DNA of 64,000 nucleotides, taken from Lingula anatina. Its lineage: Eukaryota; Brachiopoda; Lingulata; Lingulida; Lingulidae. A program made the position numbers and the translations under genes. The stretch covers positions 99,173-163,172 of the forward strand of contig NW_019775705.1 in NCBI RefSeq assembly GCF_001039355.2, written 5' to 3'. Each line of letters opens with the position of its first letter. Within the stretch, counting starts at the first letter, position 1. The notes below the pieces were generated by a model. It ran no database searches. It had not been told where the DNA came from and saw nothing but the letters and a program-made list of their open reading frames with translations. Positions 23,340 through 33,824 of the stretch are shown piece by piece.

Positions 23340-26300
23340 ATGGCAGATTTATCAGACTTGCCACACAAGGCCCCATCTCCAGCATCAAGACCCAAGTGGA
23401 AGCGTTACTATGTGAAGGGAGACATAGTTCCATTTGAAGAAGATGCCACACATGAATTTAAAGGACATAGGAACCTCTCAGTGGAAGATGTACCCCCCTG
23501 GGCTGTTGGCCCAAATAATAAGAGAACAAGAAGAGCAGTGTCTCGGTATAGAATTCAAACTAAAAAGCTGGACTATTTCTACCTTAGTTATAAAATTTGT
23601 GAAGCCACATGCAGGCCTGTAGAAATACAAGGATGTTCAGATGACATATCTGGGGGACAAAATAATTTTTTTGCAAAAAAAAAGAAAAAAAAAATTAGAT
23701 AGATATTTTCTTATATTATGGGCTTGAGTGTCGATATGTACACTCTGTGTTTATATACTAGAAATTTATTGATGTTGCTGGATTTCTGGATTAAAATATA
23801 CCAATCCTAATTATTTTTTCTGTTTCTCCAATTTACAAAAACAAAAAGCAACAACCCAGCTACTGTGTTTGAAAGGTATCAACCTTCAACACAGTCTACT
23901 TTCAGTGGTAAAAAAAAAAAACAACAACAACAAAAAAAAAAAAAAAAACTGATATATTGTTTTATTTTTTTCAGGACCTTGAATGGCTTTCTGAACACTG
24001 GCAAAGGTGGGACAGTTTATCTTGGGATCACTGATGAAGGCCACGTCCGTGGCCTTAATCTTACTCAGTATATAGTAAGTAAACGCATCGATTAGATGGT
24101 CACCTGGAGGGGGTAATGAACTCCTGATCAAGATATGTATGGACTTCTTGATTTTATATTTGCTTGTTGTTTCCTTGCAATTGGTACTAGTATACTAGTA
24201 AGCAGATTTGGAAGATTTCCTCCTGCTTTGAGTAATTTTTTCTTTGCCAAATTTTTGGTTAAAATGTCAAAAATGAATGAAGAATTCAGAGGAAGGGGTT
24301 TGCTCCTTTTACTGCCATTTTTTGCTTCTACCTTAGCATAAGAGGCCAAAATTGTTGCCTCTGGCATACCAGGGATGCTAACATTGCTAAGAAATAATCT
24401 GTACTCATTTTCTTCTTACTATTCGAACCGATTGAGCTTTAAAAAAACAGTACTGTTACACTCAGGTCAGTTATGTAACAATGTATGAAAATGACTTGAC
24501 CTCATATTATGTGTTTAATATGCATGGATATACTCGTAGTCATTTCCATTAAATTGCACCACCTCTTTTCTTTACCCACCAGTATGTTTTCTGTGGACCT
24601 GAAATCACACGTTCCATTTATTTTCATCAGAAAGATCACATGGTGGTGGCTGTGGATGACCTCATGAGCCGGTACACACCCCCCGTGGCTTCTCACCGCT
24701 ACAAGATCAGGTTCATACCTGTGGTGCAGAGAGATGCTACAGAGGAGCAGATTGAGACCCTGTGTAACTATGATTCAAGGCGAGTTATGTGGTACTATTC
24801 AACTTGACACCATTTTTTTTAAATAATACAAAATTTTTACAACTTACAGTACTTGATCAGTTGGATTATAGATGGTAAATTTTATTATTGTTATTATTAC
24901 TATTATTTTATATTTATTATTATTATTATTATTTTGCCAAGCCTAAAATCCTTGATCATTTAACTTTACCATATGTGTTTTTGGATGGATCAGTTTCAAC
25001 CCTTCTCAATTATCGACATGTGGCATACGAGAGTTTTCAATACCAGTTCTCAGCATTATACCAAGAGCAGATTTTGGCCCTTGTTTCGATTAACCATCCA
25101 TATGCTGAGATATGTTAGCACAGGCATACATAGCAATTAATCAGGATCACAGTGAGTGCATAGTCATTGTTGATAGTCAGTCAGTATATCTTCATGGGCT
25201 AAGGATTCATTTTTAGTAGGTCTTGTATATAAGAATGCAAGGTTTAAGCTTCATTTCATATCCTGTTATTTCAGTATTCATATTGACCCAGATGTCAGGT
25301 TGAAGCCACACATCCTGCGAATGTCCAACTACTGCTGGTGTGACAGGGACCATATCGCCAGGATTAACTCAGTAAGTTAAAGCTAAGATCTAATAAACAG
25401 AAAGATTGGACAGCGGCATTTTCCCTTCGACCAGACGTTCGTACGGGTGAACATTGCTCTATTGTTCCCCTTAAGTTGTTTTGATAGCCGGGCTTAATTT
25501 TAATCCCCATTGTACCTAACCCGTGTTTAGCGAATAGCGTGATTTCTCGTGCATTCTCGCGGACGCCACATCGTCGTCAAGTAGATCCGCCATATTGGAT
25601 AAGCAATGGCACACGTGGAGTTTTTTTATTAAAAAGTTCTAAAGATGTACAGTTTGTTTACATTTCGTAGTTGTCTTAATACTTTATATTCAGAGGAGGC
25701 AATACCCAATAGCGCACTACCTGTAACAACAGCTGCCATTTTATAGAAATTGACTCAACTTGGAGATATAGCCGGAAACGTGACGAGATCATCAACGTAA
25801 CAGATAGTGATATTCGATGCCGTTTTGGACAATAAGGTCATGCTAATCACTGGGAGAAACTGAATGGTGAAGCTACACCAANAAAAAACAACAACAACAA
25901 CAACAACAAAAAAAAAAACTGATATATTGTTTTATTTTTTTCAGGACCTTGAATGGCTTTCTGAACACTGGCAAAGGTGGGACAGTTTATCTTGGGATCA
26001 CTGATGAAGGCCACGTCCGTGGCCTTAATCTTACTCAGTATATAGTAAGTAAACGCATCGATTAGATGGTCACCTGGAGGGGGTAATGAACTCCTGATCA
26101 AGATATGTATGGACTTCTTGATTTTATATTTGCTTGTTGTTTCCTTGCAATTGGTACTAGTATAAGCAGATTTGGAAGATTTCCTCCTGCTTTGAGTAAA
26201 TTTTTCTTTCCCAAATTTGGTTAAAATGTCAAAAATGAATGAAGAATTCAGAGGAAGGGGTTTGCTCCTTATACTGCATTTTTTGCTTCTACCTTAGCAT

Positions 26301-28356
26301 AAGAGGCCAAAATTGTTGCCTCTGGCATACCAGGGATGCCAACATCGCTAAGAAATAATCTGTACTCATTTTCTTCTTTCTATTCGAACTGATTGAGCTT
26401 TAAAAAACAGTACTGTTACACTCAGGTCAGTTATGTAACAATGTATGAAAATGACTTGACATCATATTATGTGTTTAATATGCATGGATATACTCGTAGT
26501 CACTTCCATTAAACAGCATCGCCTCTTTTCTAATTGTTGAAATGCATACCACTACACGAGGACCACTAAAAATTAGCTGGGACTAGTAACACAGCAAAGT
26601 CACTGGTCTTATAGGACAGGCGACCCCAATTTTCTGTTTCAGCCTATGTCTTTCCCCACCAGTATGTTTTCTGTGGACCTGAAATCACTTGTTCCGTTTA
26701 TTTTCATCAGAAAGATCACATGGTGGTGGCTGTGGATGACCTCATGAGCCGGTACACGCCCCCCGTGGCTTCGCACCGCTACAAGATCAGGTTCATACCT
26801 GTGGTGCAGAGAGATGCTACAGAGGAGCAGATTGAGACCCTGTGTAACTATGATTCAAGGCGAGTTATGTGGTACTATTCAACTTGACACCATTTTTTTT
26901 AAATAATACAAAATTTTTACAACTTACAGTACTTGATCAGTTGGATTATAGATGGTAAATTTTATTATTGTTATTATTACTATTATTTTATATTTATTAT
27001 TATTATTATTATTTTGCCAAGCCTAAAATCCTTGATCATTTAACTTTACCATATGTGTTTTTGGATGGATCAGTTTCAACCTGAAATGAAACCGTGGCCC
27101 TTCTCAATTATCGACATGTGGCATACGAGAGTTTTCAATACCAGTTCTCAGCATTATACCAAGAGCAGATTTTGGCCCTTGTTTTGATTAACCATCCATA
27201 TGCTGAGATATGTTAGCACAGGCATATATAGCAATTAATCAGGATCACAGTGAGTGCATAGTCATTGTTGATAGTCAGTCAGTATATCTTCATGGGCTAA
27301 GGATTCATTTTTAGTAGGTCTTGTATATAAGAATGCAAGGTTTAAGCTTCATTTCATATCCTGTTATTTCAGTATTCATATTGACCCAGATGTCAGGTTG
27401 AAGCCACACATCCTGCGAATGTCCAACTACTGCTGGTGTGACAGGGACCATATCGCCAGGATTAACTCAGTAAGTTAAAGGCACATATGAACCGAGCATC
27501 AGTGGAACGTGGATTCCCTGTAACATATGTAAACAATTTCTACTAGTTTCTTATGTGACTCAAATAAATTTAATTCGACATGCCAAGGGATAAAGTGATT
27601 AATTCACTGGATCAGCCATAAAAGGGCTTTAGACTGCTCCTTTCTTTAATTTTTTGGTCAAAAAATTAACCTTCTTTCGTGACCTACTTTTCTGCCCCTT
27701 TGATATACAGCATAGAATGCTAGCAGAAAAATCCATTCAAATACCTTTTTTTGGGGTAAAATTGGTAATTCTCTTAGTTATGCTACTTCAACTTGTATGC
27801 TGGCATTTTGGTTGGATTTTTTTTGCATGAGGGGATGTCTCTGACCCCAAAATGGCATTCCTTTGTAAAAATGGGCAAAACAATAAAAAAAAATTTGGTT
27901 GGCTTTTGTGGCAGATAATTGACTTCATATGCATCTTTAAAGGGGAGGGGTGCTAGTGGGCCTACCCCAACTTTTTACAGTCACATCGCCAGTGATAAGT
28001 GTAGGTACAATATACATGGGGGAGGGGGAGTGGAGGAGAATCTGCCTGTAAATACATTTTACTCTATGCCTCTTATTAATAGGATACACTTCAAATCAAT
28101 AATTTATAAATCCTGTAAAACTGACCTTCTACCCCTCCCTCTCATAGCCCCTCCCTCGTGGGGTCCAGGTAGGGGACTACGAAGAATTAACAGAGCCCAG
28201 GAAGCTGAGGGTTCGTGCTCTTATTACCTCTCATTGGGAACAGTTACTATACTTCGAAGTCTCCCCCCGCTTTTTTCAAATTTTAATAAAAATGGCAAAA
28301 GCTATAAAACGATCAGGTTCTGTTTGTTTGTTCAGCTGAATCTCAGTACTTAGTGA

Positions 28357-28404
<48 letters not shown>

Positions 28405-31400
28405 GGCAGTTTACATAATCAAAACTCATTTGGTTTTATTTTTAAAACATCAACTTGAATTTTAGAGGTAGTACCAATAACTGGCAAAGTCTTATCTTAA
28501 AGTTTATAATCCTTGTTATATCCCATATCAATCAAATACATATAAAAATATTCTCATAAAATTATAAAGAAAAAAAGAGGTTAACGTCAACTAGTTTCAT
28601 AAACGAACAAAAAAGTCAACTGTTAACAATCCAGTTCTATGAAGTAAAAAGGTAACTGTGAAAAAAATAGATTATAGGTTAAACTGCAAAGGATGAATCT
28701 GCTAAAAGAGATAAAATTGATTATCTCAAATGTCTTTACGCTGATATTTATCTAACTCAGTTAAGACCTCCGCACACTTTCAGTTTTTCTTAGTTAAACA
28801 TAGTGCTGGATGGTTCTATGGTACGTTTGCAGCATGTTCACTACATTTTTTTCGTGATTTATATAACAATTCAGTTGCTAATCTATGTACTTGTATGTGG
28901 ATATTCCACCACGGTCAGTTCCAACTACAAGCTCCCCGTTCCTATTGACATCTACTGACAAAGGATTCTCAATGTCACTCCTTGTCAAAACGTTACGTAG
29001 AAACTTCCCGTCTGAACCAAGGACAACCACCCTGTGATTACCATAGTCGGCTATGAATATGTGTCCAAACTTATCTATGCACACTCCATCTGGATTACAC
29101 AGTTGCCCGTCTCTACTTCCACTCTGACCTCGTGCTCCATATTGGAATATGATGTCACCCTGAGGTGTCACTGCATACACACAGTGGGTACTGCCATTGC
29201 TGACTATGATTGCATTGATGCCGTGGTGGTATGCACAGGACAATGTGCCTCCACTGCACATTGGGATAGGAATTTTGTTAACAAGTTGAAAAGTTATCAT
29301 GTCGTACACACAGAGGCACTGTACACCACTATCACACACGTACACCTTACCCTCTGTATGGTCCACAGTGACACCCCAGGGGTTAGACATATCACCCTGA
29401 CCAAAACATCGGATAACCTTACCTGATGTTGAATACAGTCTACAGCATTTGTCATAGCATGTGGCCACAAATTTATCATTACTGACTGTAGTGATACGCC
29501 ACGCCCTTCCCTTTATATTGATCTGACGATTACAGTGACCTGTGCTGGTGAAAACAGACGCTTTAATATTAAAGCCCAATTTACCATGTACAACTAAAGT
29601 GCACTCGTCATCTGTGCACTGGACATCCCATACCCAACCCTGAACATTTAAACAAATACCCCGCTCTGGTGTTTCAAGCCATGTGAATTTCTGAACCCGC
29701 TTGGGATAGCACGCTCTCTTTTGTTTCAAATTTCCAAAATACGTATCCAAGGGACCCCGGTATGTTTTGGCCGTAATGGACCTTGTTTTGATAGACAGCA
29801 GCCGTTGTTCAGGAATTGTAGGAAGCTGCAGCACAAGGTCCATTGCTGTTTCCCCTGGTGTAAATGTTATATTGGTGATGTTGGTATCAAAGACTGGTTC
29901 TAATGTCTGCAACTCCTGAATTCTAGCTTGGAAATTTTTAGAGTGGGCCATGATCTCAGTGTCAGAACTGGTGTCTATAAGTTGCTGAGCAAAATTACGA
30001 ATGCTCTGAATGGAAATCCTGTTCATTTCTTGCTTGTCCTTTTCAGCTTCTAAAGTCTTCACCTGCATGGAGGTGACTGCCTTAACTTCCTTTGTTATTT
30101 CTTTGCTTTTGTCATCTATAACTTTCTTCATTTTGGTGTAATCTGACTGTACTTTTGTTTCATAAGTTTCCAAATGCTGTTTGACAGTGGTCAAATATCT
30201 GTCCGTCTGTTGACGTATGTCCTTCTCTATTTGTTGATAATAATCTTTGATTTCTCTTTTAATTGTTTTACTGTTTTCATTTATCTCCTTAGTCATAGCT
30301 AATTTTTGAGAGTCCACCAAACGAAGAACCTTTGTCTGATTTTCAGTCAGCCCCTCTTCAGTTTCCACAATGAATTTTTCTGCCTTTTCAAAACGAGACA
30401 GTTTTTCTGTTGTTAGACATTTAAGCTTGGTTTGTATAAGATCTTGTTGAACTTTCACCACATCCCCTACTTTCTTAAAGTCATGTTTACTGTGTGTTTC
30501 CAAAATACAATCTCTACATGCCACGGTGTCATCCTCTTCACAATAGAATGTTAGTAACTCGCCATCGTGTTTGTCGCAGTATTGAGCTTTTTCTAATATG
30601 TGACGTAACTGATCTTGTATGTTAGCTGGGTTAACTGAGAAATTGACGTGTGACAGAGGTACAAAGTGATGTCCATTTAATGCAGGAATGCTGTCATGTA
30701 ATTCACGACATGTAGCGCAGAGTTGGTTTGTTTTTGGACATCCTTGGCACAGCAAAGTAGCCTCTTTATGCTTACAGTACTCACAAAGTTTCCCCTCTGG
30801 CGCTTTCTGATCTTTCATGAAGTCTGTTACTTTTCTTAAGAAGAAGTTTTTCACGAGAGTTTCTAACCCACCTGGTGGTACGGGGGCCTCTTGGCGACAC
30901 ACGGGACAGGAGAACTTGTTTTGGATACCATTCTTAGCTGCATGGTCGGCAATGCATTCCAGGCAAAATGTGTGGTAACAGGGGAGCACTCTCGGGTCTT
31001 TATATTCCTCCAGACATATATGACACATTAAGAAGTTCTCACTGAAGACGCTGCACATATCTTTCGAAGCCATCGCCATGGTTTAGGTGCCCAAAGTGGG
31101 CACAGCACCCTGCCCTCCTACACGCCGACCGCCCCGCTCTACTGCTGCCAAAACCATTGCGTACACTTTATATATCATTTAATAAGTTATCTATACTACT
31201 TCAAAGTTGCAACCCCATCAACATATCCCAATCAGGTGATGTTGGCAATAACCAGGTATCAAAGTCTAAAGCCTGTACTAGCTGAGTGCTTGACACATTA
31301 TTGATACACTGTGAGGGGTGACCCCCCCCCCCTCCTCCTTCCCCCCCCCCCATATATCCCCTGGTGTTATTGTGTTGTAGCTTTGGCAATAGGTGATGAA

Positions 31401-33824
31401 ATGTGGGATGACAGTTGAATCATTCTGTTTTTTCATAAAGTGACATGGATGATGACAACATTGGAAAGGGTGTTTTGAGAAATGAAACTGATCAAAATAA
31501 AGATTGAAGCCCTCAGCCTCTATACACCAAGCCACTGATATTGGACATGTATGTGTTTTAGAGCCTGCCCCCCTTACACACACTACACACACACACAGAC
31601 CACCCCGCTCTACTACCAAGGACGTATATATAATTTAGTAGGTTATCTAAATGTGGAATTAATGCAGGATTCCACAAGTTGCCACTGATCGACACACCAC
31701 AATCAGGTGATGTTGTCAATAACCAGGACGGTATCAAAGTCTATCACCAACCATGTACAAAAAATAGTTTGAAATAAACAATCTGCTTAATATCAATCGA
31801 CCTCGTTAAACATTAACCTATTTATTGCTAGTATTAGATCATTATCTATTTACAAATCTACAAGGCCTTTGTTAACAGTGTGCCACTGTTACAGCTTGTC
31901 ATGAATGCCTATATACCACGCGCAAATAAAAAAAAGGGCAATCCAAAATATTCTGCATTTCGATATACATCAGATATACGTAAAGTTGCACAAAGTAAAA
32001 TAAGGACACCTAATGAGTTTTGCATATTTCATTGCCTATTTCATACGCTAATACTGGTAAGGAAGTCATCCTACTCGGAACACATTCAATCAACCTATGT
32101 TACTACCAAACCTGTGTGTAAAACACATGTATATGTGTAATATGATATCGATAAAATTCTTTAGATTACTGAAATACCTGAAAATTGTAACTGTCAAAAT
32201 GAGAGACCCAGTTATGAAAACAAGTTCCAACAAAGCTACTGAAATTAGATTCGGCAATGCACTATTAGTAACATTTCAAGCGCAATCTTCCCAAACCACT
32301 TGTTTGTGGCTATATGTTCTGGGCACATTGACTGGTTGCATATGAAGCACATGGTTCACTTCAGTACAATATAAAGTACTGAGTAGAAGTGGAATATTTG
32401 AATAAAATTTAAACACCAATGTTTAAGGACCAATGCTTCTCTTCTGGCTCATAGATGGCCCCACAAGAATTTGTGATGTAAATGCAACATTAATTGGTTA
32501 ATCCCAGCATAAAACTGAAAGTGTGAAGGATTAGTATACTGACAAACTCGTGCTAGGAAAGAAAATTCGGATAAAAATGATGGGACCAACATTGAGGAGG
32601 TAGGACAAAAGGAGGGGGGGGGTTTGAAGTTATCCAGGCAATACTTCTGATACTCTATGCACTGAGGCTCAATCTCACATATTGTATTTTCTCAAATACA
32701 GAAAGCAGTGCACATGGGTTTAATAAAGTGATTTAAAAAATAATTTGTCATGAAGTGCATTAAAACTGCATGCATTTGTGATACCAAACTGGATTCTTCA
32801 CATTTGTTGATTATTTATGTTTATTTTGAAAAAAAAAAAAAACTCTTCAGGCTACTGAATACCACATAAGGAGGTGGCATGGGAGGGAAAACATACTTCC
32901 CTACTGACAGGCTACTGTACTGCAATACATGTTGAAATAGGTTTTAGATGAGTTATATATTATGCAATGTTCTTAATTCAGAAGATTCTGAGTCCCGACT
33001 TCGTGGTAGAGATCACAATAAAACCGTGGGACCCCTCAGACCTCAGGAACCAGCAGTATACCAAGGCTGACCTCAAGCTGCCTGCTGTTCACGAGGATGA
33101 GGAGGGCAACTGTTACTTCCGACAGCAGGGCAGTGTAGTTTGTGTAAGAGAATATCGTATTGTATTATTGTTACACCAAAAAAAATTTGTTTAATGTTTT
33201 CCTTTCTTATTTTAATTGGAACTTTTGGTATTTCATTTTTTCAGAAAAAGAAAAAAATGTGCAAGGAAATTGTTGTTGATGACTACTGAATTATGCTCAG
33301 AAATAGTATTATTTCCTTTGACTTTTTGAGAAAATGAGACTAACAGTTATTTCTGACAGATATCAAGTTAAAATGAGAATTGAACTTGCTATATGACATT
33401 AAAAATAATACAAAACCTCCTTTTCAGTATTCTTTACAAGATGTCATTCAGAATACAAAAAGGGAAGTTCACGACCATTATACACAGCAGATAGAAAAGT
33501 GAGTGGTTGCATTACATCTTTATGATTATTCAACTCAAATCTGCTTTGAAATTATTCTTTAAAGATTGAGAAACATGCTGCACATTTAGGTAGGGCCGAT
33601 TATAGATAACTCAAAAATATTCAGCAGTTTTTTTTTAGTGAAATCAGACAAAACTGATAGGTTCATTCAGAAACTACATTTAGACCTGATGAACCTTATC
33701 ACGACATGTAACCTTTTTCGATTTTATGATGAAAATTAATATTTCTATTCAACAATTTGTAACTAGGTTGAAGGAAGAACTGTTTCCTGGGGTACAGCTG
33801 CAAGGCTTAAATCTCACAAGCTGA
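23340..33824 (+). CDS. SLFNL1: Schlafen-like AlbA-domain protein (SLFNL1-like)
   Basis: Seven coding exons: 23340–23545, 23975–24074, 24631–24779, 25275–25371, 32982–33143, 33428–33498, 33767–33824. They chain in phase to 280 aa; the middle three have a second copy at 25945–27469. The N-terminal part has THEFKGHRNLS, then LNGFLNTGKGGTVYLGITDE, the glycine-rich core of the Schlafen AlbA_2 nucleic-acid-binding fold. The middle carries the conserved IRFIPVV strand, the late part VVEITIKPWDPSD and YFRQQGSVV, and the end is a short helix (KREVHDHYTQQIEKLKEEL). This order matches Schlafen-like protein 1; there is no helicase domain. Human SLFNL1 is longer at the N terminus. The intron after 24779 has a GC donor. 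A TRIM gene lies antisense in the intron 25372–32981. The acceptor at 24631 was preferred over one at about 24585 because the sequence between them varies most between the two copies, as an intron would. The family call is firm; strict orthology is less so. Confidence 0.8.
23949..25382 (+). repeat. Internal exon block of the SLFNL1-like gene, copy 1
   Basis: A 1434-bp block holding exons 23975–24074, 24631–24779 and 25275–25371 with their introns. It is nearly identical to 25919–27480, and both start just after an AAC/A-rich tract and end right after the third exon's donor (GTAAGTTAAAG). Confidence 0.97.
25383..25918. other. Unique spacer between the two exon blocks, with an ambiguous base
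   Basis: About 535 bp not present elsewhere in the window, GC-richer in part, with CpG-containing text such as TTCTCGCGGACGCCACATCG near 25555 and an AAC repeat tract plus one N at 25882. No coding exon is seen. It looks unlike the flanking introns, consistent with sequence joined from another place or allele. Confidence 0.6.
25919..27480 (+). repeat. Internal exon block of the SLFNL1-like gene, copy 2
   Basis: A 1562-bp block almost identical to 23949–25382, in the same order and orientation. Differences are scattered substitutions, small indels, an extra segment of about 115 bp at about 26531–26648, and an insertion of about 17 bp near 27082. An ambiguous base sits at 25882, just before it. 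Confidence 0.97.
25945..27469 (+). other. Second exon set (alternative or artefactual) of the SLFNL1-like gene
   Basis: Exons 25945–26044, 26711–26859 and 27373–27469 keep the reading frame, lengths (100, 149, 97 nt) and splice sites of copy 1, including the GC donor. Both sets cannot be used in series: copy 1's last exon ends in phase 0, while copy 2's first exon needs two incoming bases, and splicing them shifts the frame into a stop (GATCACTGA) within that exon. So a transcript can hold one set or the other. This fits two alleles joined in the assembly, or block-wise mutually exclusive exons. Confidence 0.8.
28357..28403. repeat. (AAT)n microsatellite
   Basis: A perfect trinucleotide repeat downstream of the TRIM gene, in the SLFNL1-like intron. 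Confidence 0.97.
28878..31079 (-). CDS. Intronless TRIM-family E3 ubiquitin ligase with NHL-like beta-propeller
   Basis: One uninterrupted 733-aa frame. A C3HC4 RING spans about residues 19–61 (CHICLEEY at the start, HTFCLEC, SCPVCRQE). B-box 1 lies at about 98–140 (CEYCKHKEATLLCQGC) and B-box 2 at about 168–208 (YCDKHDGELLTFYCEEDD). A long coiled coil runs over about 215–370. The C-terminal half, from about 480, has NHL/beta-propeller repeats (NPWGVTVDHTEGKVYVCDSG; NPDGVCIDKFGHIFIADYGN). The RING suggests ubiquitin transfer and the propeller substrate or RNA binding, as in the TRIM2/3/56/71-like group; invertebrate members of this class are numerous, so I give no symbol. The start is the first ATG, in a good context (AACCATGG). 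It is nested antisense inside the SLFNL1-like intron. Being single-exon among intron-rich neighbours suggests origin as a retrocopy. No frame break is seen, so it is probably functional. Confidence 0.93.
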   Translation of the reverse strand: MAMASKDMCSVFSENFLMCHICLEEYKDPRVLPCYHTFCLECIADHAAKNGIQNKFSCPVCRQEAPVPPGGLETLVKNFFLRKVTDFMKDQKAPEGKLCEYCKHKEATLLCQGCPKTNQLCATCRELHDSIPALNGHHFVPLSHVNFSVNPANIQDQLRHILEKAQYCDKHDGELLTFYCEEDDTVACRDCILETHSKHDFKKVGDVVKVQQDLIQTKLKCLTTEKLSRFEKAEKFIVETEEGLTENQTKVLRLVDSQKLAMTKEINENSKTIKREIKDYYQQIEKDIRQQTDRYLTTVKQHLETYETKVQSDYTKMKKVIDDKSKEITKEVKAVTSMQVKTLEAEKDKQEMNRISIQSIRNFAQQLIDTSSDTEIMAHSKNFQARIQELQTLEPVFDTNITNITFTPGETAMDLVLQLPTIPEQRLLSIKTRSITAKTYRGPLDTYFGNLKQKRACYPKRVQKFTWLETPERGICLNVQGWVWDVQCTDDECTLVVHGKLGFNIKASVFTSTGHCNRQINIKGRAWRITTVSNDKFVATCYDKCCRLYSTSGKVIRCFGQGDMSNPWGVTVDHTEGKVYVCDSGVQCLCVYDMITFQLVNKIPIPMCSGGTLSCAYHHGINAIIVSNGSTHCVYAVTPQGDIIFQYGARGQSGSRDGQLCNPDGVCIDKFGHIFIADYGNHRVVVLGSDGKFLRNVLTRSDIENPLSVDVNRNGELVVGTDRGGISTYKYID
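31113..31745. repeat. Duplicated upstream flank of the TRIM gene
   Basis: The segment at about 31125–31275 (CCGCCCCGCTCTACTGC, AATCAGGTGATGTTG, AATAACCAGG, TATCAAAGTCTA) recurs at about 31600–31745 (CCACCCCGCTCTACTACC, then the same three landmarks). The copies are diverged and about 475 bp apart. Between them lie G/C homopolymer runs and CA-rich sequence. Confidence 0.8.

Noticed and set aside
24585-24630. Earlier acceptor extending the third SLFNL1-like exon
   Set aside because: It stays in frame, but the segment differs more between the two copies than the downstream exon does, and a pyrimidine-rich TTTTCATCAG acceptor directly precedes the conserved part.
23949-27480. Genuine in-series duplication of the AlbA-domain exons in the protein
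   Set aside because: Phase mismatch between copy-1 last exon and copy-2 first exon creates a stop, so both sets cannot be translated together.
27919-28353. 144-codon open frame on the plus strand
   Set aside because: Low-complexity content with no domain resemblance or flanking splice support; lies between the exon block and the TRIM gene.
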